This document shows, in pieces, positions 9,906 to 20,679 of a stretch of DNA of 32,339 bases (position 1 is its first letter; every line of letters begins with the position of its first letter). Location: assembly GCA_038093515.1 (NCBI GenBank), contig JBBPSI010000263.1, forward strand, positions 1 through 32,339. Direction: 5' to 3'. A program made the translations under genes and the position numbers. The stretch comes from Butyriboletus loyo (Eukaryota > Basidiomycota > Agaricomycetes > Boletales > Boletaceae). The notes under the pieces were generated by a model. It was not told the origin of the DNA. It saw only the letters and a list, made by a program, of their open reading frames with translations, and did not search any database.

Positions 9906-11629
9906 ATGACCTACACAGAGTTTGACACAGTGCCCTCGCGCTTCGGTCTACACAGCCGCATTGCACTTGCGCTTGCCCATGCAGACATCGATTCAAAGTA
10001 AGCACCCATCTCCTTCATATATAAGTTACCATGTCCTACTAATATCTGCAGGACCCAACAGAAAATTACGGCTTTCGGGTCCACAGTACAAGACAATGTG
10101 GTCGTGTATGATTATGTCCAAGACCTCATCAATGCATCCGCGACCGTCTGGAATGAATTGCTGGATCACCCATTCCCTCATGAGTTGGCCAAGGGTTCAG
10201 CTCCTTTGAACGGCTTTCGGCACTATATGATCGTGAGTGGGGCAACATGGATTTCTAATTGCTTGGTCTCAACTCCCACTTACAGCAAGATGGCTCATAC
10301 CTAGAGTATTACTATAGGGTGAACATGGAAGCTATCGGTAAATCGGGGACGTTCGAGGAGCTCACAGAGTTTGCGGCGAAACTCTCTAGCAGCCTTGCAT
10401 ATGTCGCAAGCTTCCGAGCTGACTGTACAAAACTGCTCGGGGTTCCAGCAAACGACGTCGCGAATGAGCCAAAGTCGCAACAGCTCCAGAATTCTATTCA
10501 GCTTTATAAGGATGTTCTCACGAGTGGTGATTGGCTCGAGTACGTCCCGCGATTGGTTTCATTGTTCGAGATTAACTAACCACTCTCTTTCAGTATACAC
10601 ATCGTTCTTTTGCCTTGCATCTTGGTAAGTGGTAGCGGAGTTTGTATCAAGAACACTGCCGACATCCTTCAGGGATACAATATCATCGCCAACACACTGT
10701 TGAGGGATCCAGAGACCGTTAGGAGCAAGTGTTCCTTCTACGTCAGCGAAAGAAAGATAGATTGACCCATCTACTAGACACAGTATACTTTCCTATGTGG
10801 GTTCAGGGAAATGCGGGTGGGAGCTCGGCCGCAAAGTATCGAAGTATGAATTTTCTACGAATTCAATTTGCGTAGTGCTGACTTTCTCATGATATCAGCG
10901 TTCATCAATACCAATATCGGAAACCTTTCCGAAGACGAGAGAAGGAGGAGGTGGCCAGGTTGGCTCCGGAACTTTCAGACGGCATGCGGAACTGAGAAGG
11001 CCTTCTTCGGCCTTGCGGCTCCTACTGTGTATTCGGCTTACAACATCGTTGGCAACCGGAACTACAAGATTCGTAGCTACCGCACAGGCAACCCCTACCT
11101 CGCTTCGAGTGGATCCTCGGTCGTCACTCAGGCGAATGACCCGGGGGCTTCCGGGATAGTTCGTGATGGGCTCGTTCTTACACCCTCGCAGCGATGCTAA
11201 TTCTGACTAACAGTGGATTGTCACGAATGGCGCTGATGGATATACTATCCAGAACAATCGCAACTACCTTGGTGCTTCCATCGGACCGATGATTCAACCA
11301 GTTTATGACGCCGGTGTCTCAGAACTGATGTATCAATGGTCGATCAACCCCGTGGAAGTCTCTGGTCAAAATGGGACGTATCAAGCATATCAGTAAGAAA
11401 ACATCCACTCGCTCGTGTTGCAGCTAATTTTTGTTCCTGGCAGGTTGTTCATCCCAACAAGGTTGCAGTTAGTGCTTGATTCCGGTAGCAACGTGCAGAA
11501 TCCAAAGGTGCGCGCGACCGGTGAATATTGTATGGTTTGCCACTCACTCAAGCCACCTTTTTGCAGGCGTTTGTGGCGAACAACTCTCAGATCTCTAGCC
11601 AGTTATGGCTGCTCGAACCAGTGGCTTGA
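9906..11629 (+). CDS. TenA/THI-4 (thiaminase II-like) domain fused to ricin-B-like beta-trefoil, copy 2, intact
   Basis: Ten exons give 415 residues with every phase consistent: 9906-9997, 10052-10232, 10286-10539, 10594-10624, 10673-10730, 10778-10843, 10899-11158, 11214-11392, 11444-11507 and 11567-11629. Residues about 60-268 form a TenA-like helical domain. The residues matching the Bacillus TenA active site are present: D93 and Y96 in QDGSY, C184 in LLPCIL, and E260 in CGTEKAFF. Known TenA enzymes hydrolyse thiamine or its breakdown product aminopyrimidine. Residues about 272-415 look like a three-lobed ricin-B beta-trefoil, each lobe closing on a tryptophan (W315, W356 in YQWSI, W409 in QLWLL), with a GTYKIR-type start. 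There is no signal peptide or membrane segment, so it is probably cytoplasmic or released unconventionally. The substrate and glycan specificity are unknown. Domain calls come from motifs only. The donor of intron 5 (GTTCCT) is weak but is forced by frame in three copies. Confidence 0.8.
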
Positions 11630-12000
11630 TCGGCGCTGTAGCAAGTGTGTATATTCGATGTATGTACCAGTAGTTTGGCAGAATGACTCATGACGTGATC
11701 AACATATTTTGTGCTTGCTCGCCATTGCGAACATGAGTCATTTTGCCTCTTGACCACGACTGGGCGAACTTGCTACACAATACTTTGGACTTGAATTGGG
11801 AAGTAGTTTTCAGGTCGCGTCATCGCCTCTTTCCGCATACAAACCTGCTTGTTCCATATCATATCGCCTCAGACCGAATTCTCAGTCCTGCGGGGTTCAA
11901 CGCTACAATATCGGCGAGGTGGTCGTTGGCTCCAGAGTCCGTCGAAGGTGAGGACGTATACTACGAGAATGAATATCTCTTGATTTGTGCTAGTGAGTGA
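11630..12000. repeat. 3' flank of TenA-lectin unit 2 (inverted)
   Basis: The sequence is the reverse complement of the downstream flanks of the minus-strand units. The block CATGAGTCATTTTGCCTCTTGACC matches, inverted, the flank at 17160-17210. This confirms that copy 2 was duplicated as part of a larger segment and then inverted. The open frame at 11743-12000 is not supported as a gene. Confidence 0.6.
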
Positions 12001-13002
12001 ATCAACGCGAAGCTGAGAGCTTATGGAAAGGCTTCGCCCAAGTGGGTCAGCGTCACTCCAACGCTATGTCATCGGACTAAGGACCAGGCTACGATCTTGC
12101 ATCACTCCCAACGGGTCGCATACCACTGCCATCCGTACCAGGAGGTAAATCTGAAATATGTATATGTTGTTCGGATCAGAACGAAAGCAGGGGGCTGGAT
12201 TCACGAATGAATCATGTGCATGATCATGCGTCCCGAGATGGGGACAGGAAATCTGGGACGAGGGGCCCGCGACGGGATCAAAAGAAGGCGGGGGGAGTAC
12301 TGCATACAGAAATGGAGCGGTTCTACTGCGCGAGATGGTCCAGCCCCAGGCCGGGGAGCTGGTGTTGTAGCTACGCGCTTTGAGCCTTGTCCACGGCGTT
12401 TCTCGGTAAACAATGCAGAAAACCGAGGATGGTTGGCAAGCTCGGGACTTTCGGCTATTTTTTCGGTGAGCTGATGCAAGTCATCTTTCCGCTTGTAGGA
12501 CGACAGCGGATTATCAAATCAAGACAACATCATGGTCGATCCTCGCCGTCCTTGCTTCACTTTCAGCCTTTTCTGCGCCTTGAACGGGTTGCTGGCTAAC
12601 CCATCGCCCCATCCCAAGCGCCATCCGGGCGTCTGCTGCACGCGTTATATAAAGGGAAATATACATACGTCATCTAGCACAGAATGTGCAAAACTTCCGT
12701 AGAATAGATTGAAGCGCGTCATCTCCGTCGCCGAAGCTCCGAGTTGCAACGACAAATACTTCTATCGCGGCGTTCGTACCTTTGGAAAGTTTAGGTATCG
12801 CGGAATTCGAAGGTCGCAGTGAGATAGCGCAGTACGGCCTCCGTAAGCCTAGGACCTCTTTCTGCCCCTCGCGGACAGACACGTGGTACCCGAGAGTTGC
12901 CAGCCGGGACGAGGATATCGTGGATAGGTAAAGGGCGACGGATACTGCGCAAGCCACGCCGCAAGAAACAATAGGCCAGTCATCACGCACGCGGTCTAAC
13001 GG
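12000..13002. other. Intergenic stretch without a supported gene
   Basis: No exon chain with a recognisable product was found. A TATA-like TTATATAAAGG occurs near 12646 on the plus strand. A minus-strand frame at 12670-12990 begins with a hydrophobic segment resembling a membrane anchor (IVSCGVACAVSVALYL), but nothing downstream continues into a known family. Another minus frame, 12201-12479, has a charged start and a proline/arginine-rich end. Both remain unassigned. Confidence 0.4.
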
Positions 13003-13410
13003 AACAAAGATGGAGGTGGAGATTCCCTTTTATTTGTATTGTCCTTGGTCGGTTTTACTGTAAATTGAGACACGTCACTACAATCAAGATGTACGTAAAA
13101 ATGGTTGAGGGTCGACGAGTTGACTGGACCTTTAGTTTGGACAGGCGTATGGCTTTCAGACACGGGGTACTTGCCATGACTCAACCTTTGATTTCGTCTC
13201 TCCGTTGCAATGCGATTCTGCGAGAACGATCAAGATGAGCGGGGTACTACATCCACCTGCATTAACCTTGAAGGGCATTATCACCTTTGGTTTGCGCAAC
13301 TGCTGAACTGGTGGAAACAGCAGACAAAAGAGGGCGAGAAGGGAAGTAATAAGGGGTGAGGAAAAGGAAGCGAGTGTGGTGAGGAACCGCGTAAAAAGGG
13401 AGAGAGGGCA
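13003..13410 (+). repeat. Diverged direct repeat, left of the WD40 gene
   Basis: The segment aligns with 16430-16690 in the same orientation. It shares ACAAAGATGG, the GTCGACGAGTTG block, TTTGGACAGGCGT, GACACGGGG and a CGCGT-AAAAGGGAGA block. By eye, identity is around 70 percent with gaps. The two copies bracket the WD40 gene. They could be old LTR-like repeats or promoter remnants of a duplicated gene. Confidence 0.45.
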
Positions 13411-13820
13411 GGAACGGGTACATGGCGTGGTGAACCGACATGCGCTTGTTTCCCATCTCGTGAAAAATATTGTTCTGGAGTATGATCGCTCTCTGTTGAA
13501 AAGCGTAAATGCATGCGTGTTTTGCACGCGGTATGTCACGAGAGGGTCTAATGTGGGTTGTACGCTCGTCGTGAACCGAGTCCTGTAGCCGACATATGAC
13601 GAGCACTCACAGCTCCTAGGATAAAACTGCAACAGGGCAAGGTTTCACTGATGTTGATTACTTGCCTGGTCATCGGAATGTGCCTAGCCGGGATCCGAGC
13701 AAGAATAAGCGCCAACACCCATATGAAGAATAAGAAAACGTGTTTGAGGCAACTTTGCGCACCACGACTAAACCGAAACACCTTGTCCTTTCGCTCTTCA
13801 AGGTCAACGACTGGGTGAGG

Positions 13821-15489
13821 ATGCCGTCGACAAAGACCGGTGCGTACTAGCAGCTGCGAGAAGTGATTGCTGACAATCGAGTAAGACCCAATAATACTAC
13901 TTGACACTGGTCGCTCTGGTGGAGTGTGGGCAGTTGCGTTCCACCCAGATAGCAAGCACCTTTTGGGCGGGAGTAGCGATGGAATTCGACGATGGCGACT
14001 TGAAGACGGTCAGGAGGTCGGAAAGGAAATAGGAATGGACTTGAAAGCCATCTCTGTATCGAGGGATGACAAGTGGATCGTGTGTGGTGCTCGGCAGGGA
14101 GCAGGCGTGTGGGATGCAGAGCTGCGTGCAAAGGTCAACGATGTGGAAGGCAAAAACTGGGTGACTGCAGTCGACGTCTCTCCCGATTCGACCATGTTTG
14201 CCACCAGGATTGACTACAAAACAAACATCTGGAGCACAACAACAGGAAAGCAACTCATTAGCCCGCTCCGACACGACAGTTATGTCAATGGAATCAAGTT
14301 CTCTCCAAATGGCGAGCACGTCGCCACCACTGATGGCTCGATCCGCATCTTTGACAGTTATAATGGTGACGAGCTCATCATCATCAAGGATATCACAACC
14401 CGAATACATCCAACTACGCCGCTTGCATGGTCTGTGGATGGTCAGAAGCTTTTTGCGGCATCAAAAGACAACAAAGTGAAGTCTTTCCATGTGTCCACAG
14501 GATCCCAGATTGCCGAATCACAAATTCTTGATGGCCGCAACATCAGATCTATTGCGTTAGCAGCCAATGGCAAATTCATTGCTACCTACACAACGCGTTC
14601 GATCACGTTCCTGGACACAACGACACTCTCTCGCATTAACCCTGTCATTGAGGACAGCGAAAATATAAGGTCAATTGTCATGTCCCCCGATTCTCTCTAT
14701 CTTGCAACAGGACGAGATGATGGGAAAATTGCCGTGCGTAACCTGGGTCATATTCTCCCGGACTCGTATGGTCCCTTTCATGTGAGTATTTGTCCATTTC
14801 CATTGTCGGCACATTGAATGGGCCACACCCTCTTTCTCATCTATGTTAGACATCCACTTGTGAAGACGCACAACCAGACGATCGGCGTTCAACCTCGAGT
14901 GGTCATGACAACAACCAATTTGACTCTACTGTGGTAGGACTTTGTCGTTCCGCCACCAACACGAGCTGCGCTGACTCCTGTATTGTGTATGTGCGCCAGG
15001 AAGAACCTAGAAAATCCGGGACACGCGGCGAAGATGGAAATGATGATCTCCTTGAGGTATTTGTTCGTTCTTTCTGCCCTCAAACTGAGTTCTTACTAGC
15101 GCACAGGTCGAGGTTCCATCGAGCACCCCGACTCCTGAGTTTGATTATGATGAGGTTAGTGATTACTGTATTCTCCCCTTACTTTCGTGTTGACGCTTCT
15201 GCAGCCTCCGTCCTCGAAGCCATCTACACATCACTGCGAGGACGACGAACCGCCGCTTTCGACGGATGTTCATCCAGATAATACTGCCAATTCATCTCAT
15301 GGCAGTCGGGCGCTCAAAAGGCTGTTACCAGTGTGGATCAGAAAGAGTAACAAGGAGGCGCCGGAATTGCACGAGCTTGATCAAGTTGCTAGAAAGTCAC
15401 ACTGGCCTACTGATGTCCAATCTCGTTCGCAGTCACCAGCCAGAGTGGACACCACAAACCAGGGTCCTTCATGGATGGCTACAGGTTAA
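13821..15489 (+). CDS. WD40-repeat protein (beta-propeller) with disordered acidic tail
   Basis: Six exons splice in phase to 462 residues: 13821-13839, 13886-14781, 14850-14933, 15000-15056, 15107-15154 and 15205-15489. The start MPSTKTDP is chosen because a 19-base first exon joins across a 46-base intron (branch site GCTGAC) to an otherwise startless frame, in phase. Residues 7-305 hold about six to seven WD-type blades, for example GVWAVAFHPDSKHLLGGSSD, YVNGIKFSPNGEHVATT and IRSIVMSPDSLYLATG. Such propellers are protein-interaction scaffolds with no catalysis of their own. The tail is rich in Ser, Pro, Asp and Glu and probably unstructured. Further 3' exons towards about 15990 are possible, since open polar sequence resumes after an AG at 15628 (KLPAKAADCSDSNK). 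A decayed paralogue lies at 31644-32273. Confidence 0.75.
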
Positions 15490-16429
15490 CGTAAGCCGGT
15501 GAGTGCTGTTTCTTGGTGGATGATCGGATACTGTGCGGTTAACATGTGGTCTTAGCGAACTTCTACTGGAAGACGAAGGGTTTGTTCCTTCTCGAATTTA
15601 TAGGCAGTGACTCATCAGACATTGCAGTATAAATTGCCTGCAAAAGCTGCTGACTGCAGTGATTCAAACAAGAACACTTCTGGTAGTGGACACGGTTCTG
15701 CAGATGCGATGGATTCCGGCCCAGTGTGTCTTTTTCTGATTATTATGCAGCATGTCATGACGGCTCATTTTCTATCAGTCGCAACAAGTGACTGATACAT
15801 CTCTATCACCCGCTGGAGAGATCCGTTTAACGGTACGCTTACTCTCCCTACACTTGTGTTATGGAACTCACGGTGGACTACAACAGCGAGAATCAGGCAG
15901 GCCTATCCTCCGGTTGTCGATTCCACTTCCCAAGTGGATGTGTTGTGGTTCAGGTACCGAGGATGGGACGCATCATTCGACGTAATATGTATAGATAAAC
16001 ATCCAGAGTCATGATTATGTGGACGTCGACCATACGTTTTGTGGTTTTGTAAAGGTCTCGCTGCACTACCAGTAGTGTAATATATTACCGTTAATATTCC
16101 GGTGTCTTTTTCCCCGACTATCAAGGACAGTATACGGAGCCATGGATTGCCCCCATTAAGCCGCTTGAATAAGTTAACGATGATGCGGTTGATTGTCAGC
16201 TTGTCCGTCCAGATTAACAGCACTCACCGACAACGCATGCTCGACGCCGCGCCCGCAGTTTAAAGGCGAGTAGAATACACATGTTGAGATCACCCATCCC
16301 ACCATGTGCAACAGGTCCCGGAAGCGCCCCATCTCAGATTCTTGAGGCTCCGAGTCGTTGACACGCGTAGAACACGAAATACAGGGGGCATCGGGCGACG
16401 GCGCGTCGTGGAGTGTAAATCACGCCTCC
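15490..16429. other. Downstream of the WD40 gene, possible extra exons
   Basis: Two short open stretches on the plus strand look slightly coding-like: 15628-15795, Ser/Asn/Gly-rich, and about 15860-16000, where VDSTSQVDVLWFRYR appears in one frame. They could be alternative terminal exons of the WD40 gene. They lack a clear splice chain. From 16000 to 16429 I see nothing recognisable. Confidence 0.3.
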
Positions 16430-16690
16430 AGAGGTGACAAAGATGGGGGTAGAGAATCCCCTTGCGTTTATTCCGTGCTGGAGGGTTGCTACATAAACTG
16501 AAATATAGCAGTACATGATCAAACCGCGGAGATGTCGACGAGTTGTGCGGACTTTCTATTTGGACAGGCGTTGATTTTTCCGGGACACGGGGCGCAATCT
16601 GCAATGACAAACCGGTCATTAGCCATACCTTGGTGAGTCTGGAAAGCGTCCAAAACGCGTTGAAAAGGGAGAAGGGGGAATAGTATAGTG
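16430..16690 (+). repeat. Diverged direct repeat, right of the WD40 gene
   Basis: This is the partner of 13003-13410, in the same orientation. The open frame on the minus strand (16290-16619) crosses the repeat boundary and is not shared in detail with the left copy, so it is not annotated as a gene. Confidence 0.45.
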
Positions 16691-16779
16691 TAAGTTAGCT
16701 GACAGCGGGAAAATAAGATAGCCGAGTCGTTTTGAAAAAAAATTAGCGATTTGATAAGTAGGTCAATGAAGGGTTGGAG

Positions 16780-17293
16780 GTCACGCTTGAGGTGAACGAG
16801 GACCTATTGGGAGTGATGCAAGATCCTGGCCCGGTTCTTATTCCGATGCCATAATGTTGGATTGACACTGACCCACCTGGGTGAAGCCTTTCCATAAGCG
16901 TTCAGCTCCGCATTGATTCACTCACCAGCACAAATCAAGAGATATTCCCGTAGCATACGTCCTCACCTTCGACGAACTCTGGAGCCAACGACCACCTCGC
17001 CGATATTGTAGTAGCGTTGAACCCCGGAGGACTGAAAATTCGGATGACTCTAGCCTGAGGCGATATATGGAACAGGTAGGTTTGAATTCAGAATTGAAGA
17101 GGGGACCTCAAAGCTACTTCACAATCCAAGTCCAAAAGTATATTGTTTAGCAAGTTCGCCCAGTCATGGTCAAGAGGCAAAACGACTCATGTTCGCAATG
17201 GCGAGCAAGCACAAAATATGTTGATCACATCACGAGTCATTGTGCCAAACTACTGGTACATACATCGAATATACACACTTGCTACAGCGCCGA
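16780..17293. repeat. 3' flank of TenA-lectin unit 3
   Basis: The segment aligns with 3750-4288 and 21960-22349. It is the best-preserved uninterrupted version of the downstream flank and shows where the insertions in units 1 and 4 landed: after CCAAACTAC in unit 1, and after GCGCCGATC in unit 4. Confidence 0.65.
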
Positions 17294-19031
17294 TCAAGCC
17301 ACTGATTCGAGCAGCCATAACTGACTAGAGATCTGAGAGTTGTTCACCCCAAACACCTACAAAAGGTGGCTTTAGTGAGTGGAAAACCACCCAAGACTGA
17401 CCAGTCGCTCGTACCTTCTTTTGCACATTGTCATCGTTAGCGGAATCGAGCACTAACTGCAACCTTCCTGGAACGAGCAACCTGCCAGGAATAACTATTA
17501 GCTGCAACACGAGCGAGTGGATGTTGGCTTACTGATATGACGGCCCTTCTGTACCATAGACTTCGACAGAGTTGATCGACCATCGATGCTCGTCTCCTGA
17601 GACATCGGCCTCATAAACTTGCTGAGTTATCAGTTTCGTGGAAGCACCAAGGTATTTGCCACCGTTCTGGATAGTATATCCATCAACGCCATTCTTGACA
17701 ATCCACTGTTAGTCAGAATTAGCATCGCTGCGAGGGTGTAAGAACGAGCCCAGTACGAACTATCCCAGAAGCCCCCGGGTCATCCGCCTGAGTGACGACC
17801 GAGGATGGACCCACAGCGAGGTAGGGTTTGCCAGAGCGGTAGCTACGAATCTTGTACGTCCCGTCGCGCACGATGTTGTAAGTCGGATACTTTGTAACAT
17901 TGGGATCCGCAAGGTCGAAGAAGGCCGTCTCAGTTCCGCATGCCTTCTGGAAGTTCGCGAGCCAACCTGGCCACCTCTTCTCTCTCTCCTCCTTGGGGAG
18001 CTTTCCGATATGATCGTTGATGAACCCTAATGTCATGAGAAACTCAGCACTACGCAAATTGAATTCGTAGAAAATTCATACTCTTATAATCTTCGACAGA
18101 GCTCCCACCCGCATTTCCCTGAACCCACATAGAAAAGTATACTGTGTCTAGTAGATGGGTCAATCTATCTTTCTTTCGCTGACGTAGAAGGAACACTTGC
18201 TCCGAACGGTCTCTAGACCGTTCAATAATTTCCTGGCAATGGTATCGTATCCCTGAAAGACGTCGGAAGTGTTCTTGATACAAACTCTATTACCACTTAC
18301 CAAGATGCAAGGTAGAAGAACGATGTGTAGACTGAAAAGAGTGTGTACATTCATAGGTTAGTCAATCCCGAGCAATGAAACCAACCGCGGGACGTACTCG
18401 AGCCAATCACCATTCGTGAGAACATCATTATGAAGCTTAATGGAATCCTGGAGCTGTTTCGACGGTTTCTCGATCGCGACGTCAGCCGCTGGAACACCGA
18501 GCTGTGTGGTACATTTCTTCCAGGAGTCTGGCACATACTGCAGGCTCTTTGCAGAGAGTTTCTTCACGTAGTTTGTAACCTCCTCGAAAGTCCCCGATTT
18601 AGCGGCGGCTTCCAAGTTCACCCTGTAGTAATTATCTAGGTATGAGACATCTTGCTGTGTGGGGGAATTGAGACGAGGCGATGAGAAACTCATGTTTCCC
18701 CACTCACGATCATATAGTGCCGAAAGCCGTTCAAAGGAGCTGAACCCTTGGCCAACTCATGAGGGAATGGGTGATCCAGCAATTCATTCCAGACGGTCGC
18801 GGATGCATTGGTGAGGTCTTGGACATAATCATACACGACCACATTGTCTTGAACTGTGGACCCGAAAGCCGTAAATTTCTGTTGGGTCCTACAGATATTA
18901 GTAGGACATAGCTAATATACGAAAGAGAAGGGTGCATACTGTGCATCAACGGCTGCATGGGCAAGCGCAATCGCAATGCGGCTATGTAGACTGTAGCGCG
19001 AGGGCTCTGTGTCAAACACTGTGTAGGTCAT
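17294..19031 (-). CDS. TenA/THI-4 domain fused to ricin-B-like beta-trefoil, copy 3, intact
   Basis: The same ten-exon structure as copy 2 is kept on the minus strand, from ATG 19031 (MTYTVFDTEPSRYSLHS) to TGA 17294-17296 (ending QLWLLESVA). All splice sites, phases and the four TenA active-site positions are present: QDVSY, LLPCIL and CGTETAFF. The lectin part has the GTYKIRSYRSG start and the three closing tryptophans, HRWSI among them. Differences from copy 2 are scattered substitutions and small in-frame changes, for example two extra residues before the exon 9 donor (DSANDDNVQKK). Retention of frame over ten exons beside decayed sisters implies selection. Intron 6 (GTATGA donor, CTGAG branch, ATTAG acceptor) overlaps a conserved open frame that can mislead gene finders. 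Confidence 0.8.
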
Positions 19032-19084
19032 TGTGGTTGGAATATCAAACTAGGAGGGTGTCGAGATACGTCGGGAGAGGGTGC

Positions 19085-19092
19085 CCTTTATA
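19085..19092 (-). promoter_or_regulatory. TATA box of copy 3
   Basis: TATAAAGG on the minus strand lies about 55 bp upstream of the ATG at 19031, as in copies 2 and 4. Confidence 0.5.
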
Positions 19093-19189
19093 CGGGGAAG
19101 GGGGGGGTGATCGCCTATATCCGGCTGATCCATGCTGGCCAGGTTTGATGCAAGACTAGACTGCCCGATCCTCCCCAAGGGAATAATGC

Positions 19190-19206
19190 GGATGGAACCT
19201 GACGTA
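19190..19206 (-). promoter_or_regulatory. Conserved CRE-like promoter element, copy 3
   Basis: The 17-mer is identical to that of copy 2. The DNA just beyond it has been shortened by a deletion relative to copies 1, 2 and 4, so conservation here is local to the motif. Confidence 0.45.
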
Positions 19207-19671
19207 GCCACCCGCCCGATCGAAGAAAGGACCGAAATGTAGACACCAAGTTGCTGGCATGAGGTGGTCTAACTAAACGCGGTCAGTCTGGTGCGGCGAT
19301 AGTGTCACGTTAATGCTTCATATTATGCTTAGGATTTGAATATCGGGTACGGGTTATTCAAAGCTTGAACCTACAAGAAGTGAATACCAGTGATGGCGCC
19401 AGTAGGCCATTGTGTAGCATTGCGGTCGATGGCTGCGAATCAAGAGTGCCATTGAGATGTTACTACTAGCACTGACCGGTTTCACGAAAGCGAACAAAGA
19501 GTTCCGGATGGGTTCCCGCTGTGACTCCATGGAGGCACAGCATCTCATGAGCAAGAAGATCGCCGCCGGATCGCCAGCACCGTGAAACGTGCACTCTCAC
19601 GGTTGAGCGCGAGGTGGTCTAACCAAACGTGGTTAGTCCGCAGGCAGGAGATTTCTGATATGGTGATTGTA

Positions 19672-19749
19672 GCCGCCGCGGGGCTGTATAACCTCCGACA
19701 AAGGACGCGAAGTAGCTCATCTTTCGACCACCGCGCCACGGAGTTCGGC
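19672..19749 (-). repeat. tRNA-like (SINE-like) motif, copy b
   Basis: This is the second copy of the 8594-8670 motif. It has box A-like TGGCGCGGTGG and GAGGTTATACAGCCCC in the box B position, and sits upstream of TenA unit 3. Confidence 0.35.
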
Positions 19750-19834
19750 GCTGGGCACAATCGGTAATCACGCTGGCATCACGGGCCTACAGGCAACAGA
19801 GTGAGGGGTTGCAGGAAACAAACCGGATTTGCAT

Positions 19835-19927
19835 CAGTGAAACGGTTATTGGTCGGAACCACCGGTTAGCAGTCTGTAGCACTCGGCTACACTCGGCTAG
19901 CATCGGAAACTAGCAGCTGTTTTACTG
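19835..19927. mobile_element. Short CAGTG-ended inverted-repeat element (MITE-like)
   Basis: The ends are CAGTGAAACGG and, inward from the right, CAGTAAAACAG, bracketing 93 bp. The internal sequence (GGTTAGCAGTCTGTAGCACTCGG) recurs at 21516-21600. CAGTG fits a hAT-type end, but the flanking octamers ATTTGCAT and ATGCTTTT do not match, so a target duplication is not shown. Confidence 0.4.
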
Positions 19928-20194
19928 ATGCTTTTACGGAAAAACGGAACGTCTTGAGCATGGAAGGTTGTCGGACACAAGGTGACCGAGCCATACGTAG
20001 TTGGTCCGCTTTGGGTGGCTGGCGTTCACAGCGGAACACCTGCATGGAAGCGATCAGATACTCAGGCTGACATGCATCTGGAGGGCTGGAATCAGGGTTC
20101 AAGATCCAAACTATGTACAGAGACCAAGTCTCTAGTTTTGGAACAGTGCCTGCACGGACGCGAACAAGGATTATATTGAAATGTAGACAAACAA

Positions 20195-20608
20195 ATGGGG
20201 AAACGGTCTAATAGTTACGCCATGCATTACTCGTGTGATCTTGACTTGTTCGCCTCCGATGAAACGCAATGCTGCACGATTACACCACTTCCATCCATGG
20301 CCACTTCAAGTTGTTTGACGGGTGTGCGAACACCTCGGGCCCATCAGTCCACTCAGGTTCGAAACTCGAGCGGCGTAGTCTCACGTCTGATTTCCAATAA
20401 ACACGCCATAAACGCGTTTATGAGCAGACCAACCACATTTAGCCGAGTCACCTTTCTCCTCCGGGTCGACACAGAGCCCGCTTACCTCAAGACCCTACTT
20501 GATACGTACAATGGCATTGTCGGACTGATTGGGAAAGCTCGCATTGTAGCGAATTCGCTCAGCGGCTTCTCAACGGCACAGTTCCTCTCAACGGTTTTCT
20601 CCAGATAG
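20195..20608 (+). other. Unassigned 137-codon open frame
   Basis: This is an open frame from ATG to TAG between the two TenA units. The last 50 codons (VTFLLRVDTEPAYLKTLLD, then a Gly/Ile-rich stretch) look mildly protein-like. No family is recognised. The opposite strand is also open across part of it. It may be a gene relic or chance. Confidence 0.2.
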
Positions 20609-20679
20609 AGGGTACTAACTTGGTGGAAAGAGTGACCACAGTCGGCCATGATTTCAACACAGAGCCAGAAAACCAGACG

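Larger units (their letters stand above)
9000..10235 (+). repeat. Right arm of long inverted repeat
   Basis: This is the mirror image of 7060-8290. The arm runs from the CGAGGCGTTATCGATGCCAG block near 9048 through the upstream region and promoter of copy 2 into its second exon. The left-arm gene is broken and this arm's gene is intact, so the arms are no longer kept identical over the coding part. Confidence 0.8.

Noticed and set aside
10724..10763. Conserved peptide-like tail CSFYVSERKID in all copies
   Set aside because: It is intron 5 read through to a stop. The splice from AAG-T to the CTAG acceptor restores the WVQ-containing exon in three copies.
10868..11200. Open frame read as starting MRSADFLM and running into the lectin part, also conserved in copies 3 and 4
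   Set aside because: The first residues lie in intron 6. Only the splice GTATGA to ATCAG/ATTAG keeps the phase in all three copies, and the frame's end reads through intron 7. Its conservation reflects recent duplication.
13156..13632. 158-codon minus-strand ORF with a hydrophobic stretch
   Set aside because: Three overlapping frames are open here because of low-complexity purine-rich sequence. None continues by splicing or shows a motif.
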